From positions 4,226,001 through 4,290,000 of the forward strand of contig JANCIK010000003.1 in NCBI GenBank assembly GCA_028532985.1: 64,000 bases of DNA. The letters run 5' to 3'. The notes under the pieces were generated by a model that was given only the letters and a program-made list of their open reading frames with translations, did no database searches and was not told the origin of the DNA. Made by a program: the position numbers and the translations under genes. This document shows, in pieces, positions 45,120 to 56,752 of the stretch; position 1 is the stretch's first letter; each line of letters begins with the position of its first letter. This stretch comes from Stropharia rugosoannulata. Taxonomy: Eukaryota; Basidiomycota; Agaricomycetes; Agaricales; Strophariaceae.

Positions 45120-48100
45120 ATGGGCCGCAGAAAGATCGAAATAGTCCCCATCACGGTCAGTTAAACCCCACTAAACCCTCGCTGCCCGCTGTACAAACCC
45201 CAACGCCCCGGCACCCGCCTTTTCCCGCTGGGGGTCGTGCAGCAGCGGTGAGGGAGTCTGGCCGCGCTGACGTTGTCCTCTGGATTGCAGCACGAACGGA
45301 ATCGGTCTGTGACGTTCCTCAAGGTGAGTTTCGCGTCCTGCGCGTCGCTCCAAATATCGCGAATATCTCTATTTTTGTGCTGATGGTCTTGGCAAATTTT
45401 CTCTATTCTTAACCCTCCCGCCGCCCGCCCTCGCCATCGAACCCTGCCTGCTCGCCCCCGTCTGCCCCGCTGCCCGCCACACAGCGCAAGAACGGCCTTT
45501 TCAAAAAGGCCTTTGAGCTCGGCGTCCTCTGCTCCGTCGACGTCGCCGTCATCATCTTCGGTGCGTCCTTCCTGCTCCTGCCCAGCCCTGCAGCCCCCGT
45601 CCACTCCAGCTCACAGCTATTTTTATCACCCAGAAGAGCGTCCGGGACACGACACCAAGCTGCACCAATACTGCTCAGGCGACATCCATGGCATCGTACA
45701 ACGTCAGCTCCAGGTCTGTCCCCCTTTTGCCCTCCGCCCCTCTCTCTCCGCAGCCTCACCCCTCCCCCCCAGTTCCGCGGGGACAAAGACTTCAAAGGCC
45801 CCGCCGATTTTTCTGGCGGCGCTCAGCACTTTGACCAGGGCGACGACGACGGAGGCGGTGATGATGACGATGATGAGCCCATCGCCCACCCCCCAGTTCG
45901 CTCTTCCAAGAGAAAAGCAGGAAAGATGAGCACGACGCCCGACAGAGTTTCCAATGATGTACGTCTCCTCTCGCTCTCTCTTTCTCTTTTTTCCTTCATC
46001 ATCGCCATCGTCGACCGTTGACGTGGCACCCCCGTCTGCCTGGGCCCGCCCCACCCGCCCTCCATTCCGCATTCCGTAACACCCCCGCCCCGGATCTTCG
46101 GCTCTCCCGATGGCATACCATCACTCAGCACACGCTAGCTGCTGCCCGTTTGCCTTTCCTCGTCCAATCCCGATATCCCGCTTCGTTTTGCCTTTCTCTT
46201 GGTTAATTTCATGTTCGAGGTCTGGCCTTGGCCAGCGAGTCGTCTGCCTTGAGTTTGACAGGCAGAATTCGCCATACAATTCCACTTCTGGGAGTTTTCT
46301 TGTTTTTCATTTGTGATTTCTTTGTTCTAGTTGTTCATTTTACGACATGGTCTCCTTCTCGAGTACCGGCGCGCACTCGGTGCCAACCCTATTCGTAAAC
46401 TGGGGTCCAGTTCATTAGCCTTTCGATTTTCTGTATCTGCATACCTTTTACTGAAGTGCAATACTCCTTCAGGAAGAATATGTGCCCCCAGGTGGTCACA
46501 GGACACGCTCTGCTCCACGTATGCCGCATACCACGGCATCTGCACCCATCCGCAACACCCGATTCGACCTCAACTCATCCGACGGCCCAGGACCAAGTGG
46601 GTCCCTCCTCCCAGTCTCCAACGACCGCGTCTCGTCCCTCCGCGACTCCGGCCACTCAGTATCCTACTCTGCACATGGGCACGCAACTCGACATGCGACA
46701 AAGCGCCTCCGCGGGCCCCTCGACGCTATGGACCCAGGGCGGCGCAGCCGCTCCCCCATGGGCGACGGCGGCATGATGGGCCCGCGCGGGCCTGGCGGGG
46801 GCCCGAACGAACTCTACCTCCCCGAGGCTCCGGGGCAGCGCTTTGGCGCAGCGACTTCCAACGCTCGGGGCGTATACGGCGGGGGCCCACCCGGGGCGCC
46901 CCCAGGTGTCGGCCCCGGGCCCGGCGCAGGCTCATACGGGGCGCCGCACTACCAGCCCATGTTCCCCGTGCAGGGGCACCACTCGCACGGACACCACGCG
47001 CAGAGCCCGCCGACGCCGTCGTTCATCCCCGTGGGCGGCGGCGGCGGTGGGATGGCGTTCACGAGTAGCAATGCGCGGGACGCGTATGACGAGCGCGGGC
47101 GAGGGTTTGGCGATTCCGGGTACGAGTACGCAGGGATGATGAACCGCAACGGGCCTGGTGCGGGCGGGTATGGACAGCATGCGCCGCAGCCACGAGGCGA
47201 CATGTTCTCTGCGTTCTTGGAGGCGGATGAACGGAGTCGGGCGCAGCAGCAGGGTGGGCGGGAGCCAGGGCGGAATGGGACTGGGCTCGAGTGGCCCTCG
47301 CATGACGGCGTGTCTGGCGGTCCTGGAAGGGACCGGGGGATCATGGAAAGCGGTGAGTCTGAGTCTTGTTTCCTATTACCTTTTTATATTCCTCGCTATT
47401 TTCTACCGCCCTACTTTCATAACAGCCATCCATCACCAGGTTACTGACTGACTTACTTTCCTTTCCCAGCCCCACCGCTGACGGTTCCCGTCGGGCCCAA
47501 CGCGGACACCTGGTTCGACATCTTCTCCACTGCGTCGAATGCGTCAGGGCAGCAGCTCGGCTCCATGCCCCCGCCTTCAGGACAGGGCAGCCGCGTCCCG
47601 TCGCGCACAGGAAGCGCCAGCGGTGTAGGTGGCGGGCAGCAGACCCAGCAGGCGCAGTCCTGGGAGCGCTCTTCCATCCCACCGCCGTCACAGGCGCCGA
47701 CGAGCACTGCGGGGCCGTCGAGCATGGACGACCTCGCGACGATATTCGGCGCGGAGACTGTGGGCGTCGGTGTCGCTGCCCGGGGCTCTGGTTCCGGACA
47801 AGGACAGACCCAGCAGCACGCCGTGGTGGACATTCCTGCTGCCCAGCAACCTGCAGATAGCGGGGCTGGTAAGACTACGACTCCGACTACGACTGCGACT
47901 GTGAATGGCGACATGACCATGGGCGAAGAGAGTAAACCTAGTGCGCCCCCTGCGACTTCCTCTCCGACAGCAGACAAAGCAAAAGCAGACGCGACGCAGA
48001 GCACGCCTGCCGCCCCGGGCCCCAGCGCGACTGCGACTGCGCCTACGAACACCAATACCAATGCGAGTGCCGATGCGGATACCGAAATGCACGACGCGGA

Positions 48101-48230
48101 CGGGGACGCTGATGCTGATGCTGACGCAGACGCGGATGGGGACGGCGAGGTCGACATGCACGCACCCGCTGACAAGGAGCGCGACCGCGACGCCGAGGGC
48201 GAGCAGGACGTCGAGGGCGGGGGGAAGTAG
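45120..48230 (+). CDS. MEF2/Rlm1-type MADS-box transcription factor
   Basis: Predicted 683 residues. Exons are 45120-45155, 45291-45323, 45485-45560, 45634-45713, 45773-45958, 46473-47352 and 47470-48230. All seven junctions keep frame. The MADS box covers about residues 1-58: MGRRKIEIVPIT, HERNRSVTFLK, RKNGLFKKAFELGVLCSVDV, then AVIIFEERPGHDTKLHQYCS. The MGRRKI start and KRKNGLFKKA are MEF2-class marks, as in yeast Rlm1, a nuclear target of the cell-wall-integrity MAP kinase. An Asp-rich stretch (residues about 95-112), a basic SSKRKAGK, a Gly/Pro/His-rich middle and an Asp/Ala repeat tail follow; the acidic tail may activate transcription. Four introns interrupt the first 75 codons, and the fifth (514 nt) is unusually long for this window. 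Confidence 0.93.
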
Positions 48231-49140
48231 TGTTGTACACCAGTGCACTTTCCCTTCCTGCCCGTCTCGTCTCGTCTTTTCATTTTGGGTTTCGTATTTG
48301 AACGCGCTCTGCCTCGGGGTGTGCGCGCGCGCCAGATTGGTCCCACGTTGGTTATAACATCTCAAGACCTGATTCACGACTTCTCGTCGTCTTTCCTCTC
48401 CACGTATACCTACGCATTTCCCCCCCGCTTCACCCCCGTCTGCTTCGTGCACCCTGTACCATCTGCCCCGATTTACTTGTGAATCACCAAAATATCCAAT
48501 ATCCACCCATTGCACAAGTCGTTTCCTCTCCTCTCATCTTCTCTCGTCTTTTCTTTGTGTCGCGTTTCTCCTTCTCTCTTCTCTTCTCTTCTTTTTTCTT
48601 GTCTCGTCTTGTCTTATCCGTGCTCCGTCGTTGCCGTTAATAGGTTGATCGTTATGCTAGCTAGGTTACCTACGTACATGTATTTCTGCCTCTACGTTTA
48701 CTTGAAATCAAAATTTGGTGTTGCGCTTCGTGTGATCGTGATCGTGATTGTGATGTGCTTGTCATTGGGTATATTTAGTCATTAGCAAGTGATGATTCCG
48801 CTCATCTGAAACTGTGTATGTATATAAGTAGAAGGTTTTTAGAGAAGTAGAGGCGGAGATGTTGCGGTGGAGTCATGCCATGTTTCAAGGGATAGAAGGA
48901 GAGTCGTTAATACATCACGAATATAATGAACTCGCCGGCGGACACGGCCAACTCGCAGCTGATAGCTATCGTCAGTAATAATAGAACACCCGCCGAGCGT
49001 TGAAGTTCGTATGGCGCGTCGTAATTCGAAGCTGTCTCTTGCCTGATTGATGTATTACCTGTCGAACCCGTAGATAACGCCCCCTGTACTCGCTCCACTC
49101 TCATAAGAAACCACTAGTCGACGATAAGCAGCTCAGCACC
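48231..49140. other. 3' flank of MADS-box gene and upstream of family A gene
   Basis: A pyrimidine-rich stretch at 48,520-48,620 (TCTCTTCTCTTC type) follows the MADS-box stop. No gene seen. Confidence 0.4.
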
Positions 49141-50440
49141 ATGTCCAGCGAGATTCCTGTTTCCTTTCAATTAGACATTCTTGCTCCGCAGTTGAACGGC
49201 ACCATCTTATATGCATTGCTCTTCGGTGAGCCCGGAGATAACGTGAACCAGGTCCGGGCTGATCATTGCTGGGGTTAGGCATATACACTGTCGTATTCGT
49301 CGGTACCATATACCTCTACGGTATGTATCAAGAGAGTACTATCTGCTACCTAACATATTAGCTGACATGTACAATACAGCGGTCCAGAAGCAGAAGCAGA
49401 GCCATATAATCGTCACTGCGACGCTATCCATTCTTTATGCCATCACCTTCGTGTTACTCGCCCTCCAATGGCAGATGACCACTCGGGCCTTCATCGAAAA
49501 TGGCGATACAAGATTCTCCGCATTTATTTCGGTCCAAACAACCGACTTCGGCGTCGAGATGGCGATAAATATATTGACTAACGTATCATACCTGCTAGCA
49601 GATGCTCTGCTGGTAAGTAAATATTCATTGTATTCAAAACGAAGGCGGCCCTGAGGATATGTAATGACCTTAGCTTTGGCGCTGCTACAACATAGTGCAA
49701 GGCTCCCTGAAATGGATGTGTGTGCCTTTCCTACTCTACTCACTCGAAATTGGTAAGTGGTCATACTCTCTGCTCGTATATATCGCACCTAAAACTACCC
49801 AGCCTTGTTCTTCGGATCCATCATAATTGATTGGATTGCGGAAGACGGAGTAGGCTTCGTAAGTACATCTCTTGCACAGGCCGTAAACGCTACCAGCGGC
49901 GGCCTCGCCGCTGCCACCGCCGCCACCAGTTTGCTTGCCACATGTATCATCTGCCGAAAAATTTACGTGTCCATGGAAAGCATCCAGCGCGGCTCGTTGA
50001 GCACGAAGAAATTCAGCAATATTCTACAAATTGTAATCCAATCCGCTGCCATCTACTCCGTGGTCGTACTCGTACAAGCAGTAGTCACAATTCTTCAATC
50101 CACTGTCCCAGCGAATCACGATACTATTTTTGTCATTGCGGAATACTCTGTGTCTTTTATTATACTAGCCACGGTAAGTTCTCTGAGTCATATAACATGC
50201 ACACAACTTATCCAATGGGTCACGGTATATTTCTAGGGAATAGCTCCTACACTTATGGTGGCACAACTAGCATTGTCGCACACTAACACCCCGTCAACGC
50301 GAATAACGGATAACAACCGTATGACTACACTCCAATTTAGTGGGGGTGATACTGTACTTCGAGAGTCACAAACGGATATCGAACATGGAACTTCACAACC
50401 CTCCAACTATTTGAACTACGAAGAAAAGCCTTCTGAATAG
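49141..50440 (+). CDS. Family A seven-pass membrane protein, intact copy A7
   Basis: Predicted 337 residues. Exons are 49141-49225, 49279-49320, 49380-49612, 49674-49752, 49803-50173 and 50237-50440, all GT-AG and in frame. Seven hydrophobic segments: LYALLFGIYTVVFVGTIYLY; IIVTATLSILYAITFVLLAL; INILTNVSYLLADALL; WMCVPFLLYSLEIALFFGSI; GLAAATAATSLLATCIICRK; QIVIQSAAIYSVVVLVQAVV; and YSVSFIILATGIAPTLMVAQ. LWRCYNIVQGSLKW matches the WRCY block of A1-A3. A polar cytoplasmic tail of about 55 residues ends the protein. It is the closest intact relative of the broken copies in both arms of the inverted duplication and of A4. Receptor-like; ligand unknown. Confidence 0.82.
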
Positions 50441-51034
50441 GTGTACTTCTGGAGGGCCTCTAATTACGCTTGTATTTAGTGCTAATAGTGTACAAGAATT
50501 TTCTCCTGGGAATTAAATTGGGTTCAGAAAAGGATACTCACCTTCACCCTCACTAATTACCATTACGAACGACTCTGATGCGTATTTTACAAGGGCAATG
50601 AACGGGTCTTACTATGTATACTTTGGTGACAACATAAATGTGCTCCTTGTAATAAATTAACAAAAAAAGCTAGGAAGACTGGGCTCGTACACAGGGCAGT
50701 TATACTCCTTTCATTATTTTAACCACGGTGCGTGCTTTAGAATATAAACAGTCAGTTTAACATATATGGAGATGTCGCACTCTACCACTACGCCCGGCTG
50801 ACGCACATATTCCCCGATAAACGTTAGACCACACTTTAATTTGCGACTACACCTCGATTGACACGGCCTGACACTTTATTACGGCCATGCAAAACGAATG
50901 TCGAACACGGCGCAACACAGCCTACGAAATTGCTTGATTGCAGGACGAACGCGACACTTCAGAGTACATTGTTTTCATTACTAACCTGCCATTTATTGAC
51001 ATTGTGCCACCACACTATGACGTAGGCATCTGTA
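50441..51034. other. Intergenic
   Basis: AT-rich sequence between two convergent genes. No gene or repeat recognised. Confidence 0.4.
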
Positions 51035-53079
51035 TCATACGTACAAAGTTATACGTTGCAGACCGTGCAACTCTAATTCGTATTCTGGAAGCTTGATGTA
51101 TTTTTCTTCTGGATTTTTTGAATATTGGAGGTTAAACACTGGAGGAGGCTGTTTCTTTCCATCTGCATGATGTATTGTTATCCCATCTGCCTGTCGAATA
51201 TAACCCGGTTTCTGTTTTCTGCAGTCCAGTGGAATTGAAAGACAAGGATTTGTGATCGTTAAGATTCCATCCTCCAAAGAGAAATTGACTACCCCAAAAA
51301 ATATCGTACGTTCGTACCGGTAGTCGTAATCCTTAAAGTAGAGGGATTTGTGTAATAAGTAAAGTCCCCAAGCTCGGCCGTACAGTTCGCCTTTTGGGCT
51401 CGGCGGGACTTCAAAAGACCCCATGGAAATACCTGGAACAATGAGAAGGTTCATGCGCAAGCCGAGATGGGTCAGTAGGAACGGTTCGACAGGCGTAATT
51501 TCGTTCAGCTTGGAACTAATGGTGCTCCAGGGCATGTCAAACGCCGTAGAGCGATTGCGGTAGACCTCCACAGTGCTTGGGAACACACCGTTACTGACTA
51601 CTGAATAGTCATGGTTGAAAAGGTCCATGAAATGCCGCTTCGCGTTTGTAAGCTCGCGCATCAGACGAGAGAAAGCACTCTGAGCCCCTTCCCCGTATGC
51701 TGTTGATATACTGACACCAAGGAGACCCATAAGTGAGTAGGCGGAGTCCTCTTCCCGAGTGACGTGCCTTCCGCACGCCATCTGCAAACGTCGTGATATG
51801 GGAATCCTGTCCTGAGATTTGGTTCTAAACTGCCTGATTTCGCTTGGCCGTATACCTGCAACATTAGCGACCGTGTTTTCGTTGCATATAATCTTCTTCC
51901 AGTACATGTCGTATACTTCTATTTTTTTTGGCGCCACAAGCTCCTGGAGTGTCCAACCGCGAGTAAACCAAGAGTCCAGGGGCATTGTATCCAGTGATTT
52001 GGTCTCGGACAGATAAACAACACATAGAGCTGCCCCACTGTACCATTTGTACATCGACCGTATGGCCTCGTCTAGCTCGGCACTGCTTTCCTTGTTAATA
52101 CAGCATGTGTCTACCCAGCCCAAACGGCATCCGTAGCTTTCAGCAGAAGCTTTACAAAAATTACTGATTTTCGCGTATCCCGCAGAATTGCTGGATCTTG
52201 TAGGCCAGTCCTGATATGAGATCTCTCCAGATGAGGTCTTTGTCCACGTATGAGAGAGAATAGTGTAACGTGCATGCTTTTCAATGAGACGATTTAACTG
52301 CGCGGCCATACGCTTGGCTGCGTGACCTCGATCGCTAACGTCTTGTATGTTTTCCATTGAATCTTTCCCGTATAGTTGTATCAAGTCTTGCAGAAAGTGT
52401 GGGCTGTCGTTTAATACATATGCGAGCAGTGTGTTGGCCAAAAACACTGCTGCTCCTCGATGATCGAGAAGTTCAATTGAAGACCCTGTTGAATCAAAGG
52501 CCAATAGGCGCGTTGGAAACGTAGATATAGCAATGCGGACTCGCGTCAAAATGTCACGCTCGAAGAACTGCTCGACTTGAGACCCATTTAGTTTAATTAT
52601 TAACGGTCTACGTGGCCACACCCACGTTTTGGCAGTGTAATATAAAGTGACTTGTTGCTTTGAATCATGTAGGAACTCTTCAAGATCCCAGGACCCGTTA
52701 TCGGTCGATCAGCGATGCCGGTGATTTTGTCGTTAGGTCTTTGGTATGAATCTGGCACTACGGTACGGCAGCTATCAAAAGTCTCCGCTATGAATGCCTT
52801 GAGACACTGGATAAGTTGATGCTCCAATGATTTTGCAGGAGACGTGGAAACTAAAACACTAATATGTTAGATTTTAAGAAGTTCGTATTCAGAAACTTAC
52901 TTTGCTTGAGCTCCTCGAGCGTTGTTTCTATACTATTAAAACCTCATTCTCGCGCTGGGGAAGAAAGACGACTTACCTGACGACATGCATTCATATATAA
53001 TGGGCTTCACAAAATCTGCTAGAGCCGCAAACAAGCGGAGCTGTAGCTGCTGAATTTCCGTATCTTCTGAGCGCGACAT
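51035..53079 (-). CDS. HET-domain protein
   Basis: Minus-strand gene. Exon 1 53079-52977 (MSRSEDTEIQQLQLRLFAAL), exon 2 52927-52901 (ETTLEELKQ), exon 3 from 52850 (STSPAKSLEHQLIQCLKAF), and a large last exon ending at TAA 51035. The HET domain is clear: YTILSHTW; EISYQDWP; LGWVDTCCINKESSAELDEA; IRSMYKWYSGAALCVVYLSE; SWFTRGWTLQELVAP; EEDSAYSLMGLLGVSISTAY; YGEGAQSAFSRLMREL. In fungi HET domains trigger cell death in non-self recognition. An N-terminal region of about 200 residues precedes it. The join between exon 3 and the last exon is uncertain: either an intron of about 91 nt (donor GTACCG near 52,768) or a one-base frameshift near 52,700. In the second case it is a pseudogene. Confidence 0.82.
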
Positions 53080-54012
53080 CAGAAGTCACCTTCACAGTTG
53101 TTGAGGGAATGAAAGAAAGCGAAGAAAGCAGTTCAGCGCTAGTGGGCGTGAGATTACATGACGGGACACGTAGTATCATAGATTATTTTTACTTTGACAC
53201 AGCTTTATAATTGCGCCCTGGGCCTGACGACCTGGGGTCGACAATATTAATTCTTCTCATGTCTTTTGTGAATACCCGGACTATCGTGAAACCATTACGC
53301 CTGTGCCATGAAGAAGGAGATCACATCAGAGGCATGAGTCAATGTCTTTGTGCCTCCAGCAACCGGCGCACTTTTTATTATACCAGAAGTTAGTGTCTCC
53401 TTTCATTTTATCATATTTAATACTGACCTCATTCCTATTTTAGCGACGTGAATTTGTATAGAGTTGCACTGACGCTGTGTGACAGATTTATAGTCAATGG
53501 AAACTTCGGATCACGAATCAGCCAAGTAATCCGCCGCGAAGTAGCTCACTCCACTGCGACATTTTTGCCTTAGCATTGTTTTGAGTGTTTCCTCTAGTGC
53601 TGTCAATCCCATTTTTAATGCTCGTATTCGCATCCAATAACAAACTTCTCCAACACCAACACAAGACACAAGTTCAATACCCCCACCCACAACGGCTTAG
53701 CACCAGAGAAGTTATGTCACTCTCGATAAAGAGTGGTGCAAGATGCGAACACACAATTTCATACCGTCGCAAACAACTCTTGCAACCTCAGGATGGTCCC
53801 TCGAGACCGATCTCCTCTCCTCAGTGGTCCAGCATACAACTGCGAATAAGCTCCCCGAACAAACACTAAGAGCTTATTAGCTAGAAAATCGAGACTATAA
53901 AGGAATATGATTTCATTTTACTCCGCATTGGGGGCCATTGGTACTGGAATAGGGGGTTGTCTAACATAGCTACATGTATCTCTGAAGCTGTGGTCTGTTA
54001 ACATATAAGCTC
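53080..54012. other. Intergenic
   Basis: No gene is supported. A 94-residue frame at 53,585-53,869 has no recognisable features. Confidence 0.4.
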
Positions 54013-54097
54013 TGTAAGGTGCGCTATTTGCGTGCGCGCAGAAAAGATCCATTTGGTATAGGTCGATCGAAGGAATATCTTTGGGTTTCGGGCATTA
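54013..54097 (+). mobile_element. Fragment of LTR-like repeat
   Basis: TGTAAGGTGCGCTATTTGCG and about 65 further bases match the start of the element at 38,200, then similarity stops. No second end is present, so this is a truncated copy. Confidence 0.8.
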
Positions 54098-54137
54098 ATC
54101 TACGTACATGGAGATACGCTTAATCAGGATGATTGAT

Positions 54138-54990
54138 TGATTGGCTCCTGAAGCTTCCAGAGCGCACAAGCGCAGGTGCATTGTCCTTGCAGCCCTCAGC
54201 ATATTATTCGTCCCTACGTTGATCAACCTTGCCCTCCAATGGCGCATTGCAAGTCAGGCCTTCGTCAAAAACAACAAAGAGAGATTTGAAATCGTCTATA
54301 CCACTAATGCAGAGAGCTCGAGTCGGATTGCGAATGGCTTTAAATATCCCGACAAATCTGTCGTACTTGCTGCCAGTGGCCAATGGGCCTCTAGTAAGTT
54401 CCCTTATTATACCTCTTTCGAAGACTATGACTGAGTACTGGCGCTGCTATAATATGATTCAAGGGTCTCTGAAGTGTATGTGCATCCCATTCTTCGAGCT
54501 TACATGCGAAATAGGCAGGTTTCCATTTTTTTTTACTGAACACCATATTCATTTATCCAGTATTGTTTTTCGCTACAATTGTAGTGGACTGGATTGAAAC
54601 CAAACAAACCCCCATGCCAAAACACTGCGCCCAAGCTGTAAATGCCAGCCTCGGCTTTCTGGCTACTGTCACCACAGTCGGTCACCTTTATAATCTGTAG
54701 AAGAATTGTCACCTCCATGAAGGAAATTAAAAACGGCGCTCTCGGTACACCTAAGATCACCGCGGTACATCAAATTGTAATCCAGTCTGCGGCCGTATGC
54801 TCCGTCGTTCTCCTGATACAGGCAATATTGACAATAAAAATATTTACCAACACTTCATTGGATAGTGCTGTAAATCTATTAGCGTCGTTTTCCGTTTATT
54901 TCAATGTACTAGCAACAGTACGTAGCCCTGTATTCTCAAACCTTGGCTATCTACCTTTACATCTTTTGTCGCATAGCGCATTGCTCTAGT
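54138..54990 (+). pseudogene. Family A membrane protein, copy A6 (frameshifted)
   Basis: Resembles the intact gene at 49,141. Seen in order are CIVLAALSILFVPTLINLAL; LNIPTNLSYLLPVANG in a shifted frame; YWRCYNMIQGSLKCMCIPFF; DWIETKQTPMPKHCAQAVNA; then, after a one-base shift between GHL and IICRRI, TSMKEIKNGALGTPKITAV and VIQSAAVCSVVLLIQAILTI. The first exons are absent. The GHL/IICRRI shift is shared with A5 in the left arm. Confidence 0.8.
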
Positions 54991-55281
54991 ACTCATGGTT
55001 TCTCATATTGCGCTATCATCTGTGGAAGGAACATATAGCAGGGTTTTAAACAGCACCCGATTGACTTCCATACACCAATCAACCGTCAGAAGTGGTTGTG
55101 CATGTCTCACATGAGATTTTAATACAGGATCAGGCCTAAAGAAGGATACACAAAGGTAATGGTTTAATGTATGTATGAGGAAGTTCATGAAATTATGATG
55201 CGACCACAATCATTACTGAGATGGGAAAAAACCCCTCAAACGTACCGTCGCGCAACTGGCAGATACTCCAAGTCTCCAACG

Positions 55282-55784
55282 TCACCAGTATAGAAGCTGG
55301 CATGTTACCGAGGTGGGTAAAACAAGAGCGTAAGGGCGTACAAACTCTGATATTGAAAGGTCATATAAATCAGTCAGTAGTGACTATGTAACTGAAGAAG
55401 ATGTAAGAAATACGTACGCTCATTATTCCTTGCAGGATCACCATCTACAGAGGCTGTACGGGGAAGTGCCTCAGTTGACGGATTTGTAGGCGCATTAATC
55501 GCGGGACTGCCGTCCTGATACTTCGTCAGAAATATTCTCAAAACGGTATACAGACACTTCCTGACTTTTGATTCGGAAGGCTTAGACATGGGTAACCGAT
55601 TGCTCACTGTGCCTTTGCGAAACCTAGACAACCATTTCTTGGAGCAACGCATCTCGTTCGCGCTTCCATGCTGTGAGTCGATTACATGATCGGGTCTCTT
55701 TCTCGACCTACGAAAGAGTGCCTTCATGGATGAGGAGAATGTATTGTTGTCCTTATTGGTATCCTGTGTTGTGACAGTAGCCAT
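55282..55784 (-). CDS. Small basic protein S, intact copy S3
   Basis: Predicted 143 residues in two exons, 55784-55418 and 55346-55282 (donor GTACGT, acceptor ATCAG). Starts MATVTTQDTNKDNNTF. The middle is strongly basic (KALFRRSRKRPDHVIDSQHG, KKWLSRFRKGTVSNRLPMSK, SKVRKCLYTVLRIFLTKY), suggesting nucleic-acid or membrane-surface contact, but no known domain is recognised. The second exon encodes FVRPYALVLPTSVTCQLLYW and ends TGA. It lies 3' to 3' with A6. Two other copies, S1 and S2, are damaged. It could be a lineage-specific gene, or a decaying fragment of a larger one. Confidence 0.45.
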
Positions 55785-56752
55785 TCAGACGATGATGGCA
55801 GGCAGTGAGTTATTGAGACTGTGCGTGGGACATTTTAATGACAGAGAACCGTGCGCTATTGTCATCAGCAATGCCTCATGTCACCCGTATCACACCATGC
55901 CGGCACCACTCGCCGCAGTGCCGCATCTATTTTGCTTCTCGAGCCTAGTCCTCTAGATGTCAGTTAGCCAGAGATAGAAGCTGATATCTATATTCGGCTT
56001 GTCTCTAAATTTCTATCAATAATTTCAGTCAAGTGGATGTCAAGAGCGCAGCATAGGCCATTACTGAGGAGGGGGCGTACTGGCCGCATATCAGGCAGGT
56101 ACAAGGACGGTAGTACCAAAAAGTATAAGCGGTAGAGTCAGCCTGCATCCACACTATTACGAAGCGACTCCTGGAACGAATCCATATTGGTTTTCAAACA
56201 CTTACCTGTTAAAAGTGTTGGTCGCAAAAATTGGTAGTAACAGTCGCTGCTGCTGCAGTTGGGCTAGCGTTTGGTGTTTCGAAGTACTAGGATCAGCCTG
56301 TTCAATTTCGGGTTTCATTATATGCGTTGTGTATTTCAGCATGCGCCTCTTGTTGCGCAGTCTCAAGAAGCGGTAGGCATTTTGAAATCACATCATGTGA
56401 CAAACAAACCTTTTTTGGGAGTTAGAGGCCAACATGTATAATTTATGTCTTGTCCAACTTCCCTTGAGGTACAAGGTGAATGTAGTGTAACAGACTGTTG
56501 AGCATGAGCATGTACAGACACCAAACAGATGCGCCAATGTCTGGTACACTGGTGACTGCAGCAGTACACGGCCGGGAGGAAATTCGTCTTGGCATTGTAT
56601 CATGTGAATGCTGTGCCTCACCTGCGATCAGTGATTTATCAACGTCGTCAGGCAGCGTCAGGCCCAATCAGAAAAGCCCATATATATGTACATATATCGA
56701 GGTTTGACCGAGGTAAAGCTTAAATTACGCCCCGAATACGCATTCCTGGCCC
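55785..56752. other. Non-coding between S3 and B4
   Basis: Counterpart of 33,008-33,977. Conserved short frames are explained by the duplication. No gene is supported. Confidence 0.35.

Noticed and set aside
47453..48515. Long minus-strand open frames (up to 297 residues) opposite the MADS-box gene
   Set aside because: They lie entirely antisense to well-supported MADS-box exons, show Ser/Ala/Val low-complexity composition, and follow from GC-rich codon use on the plus strand.
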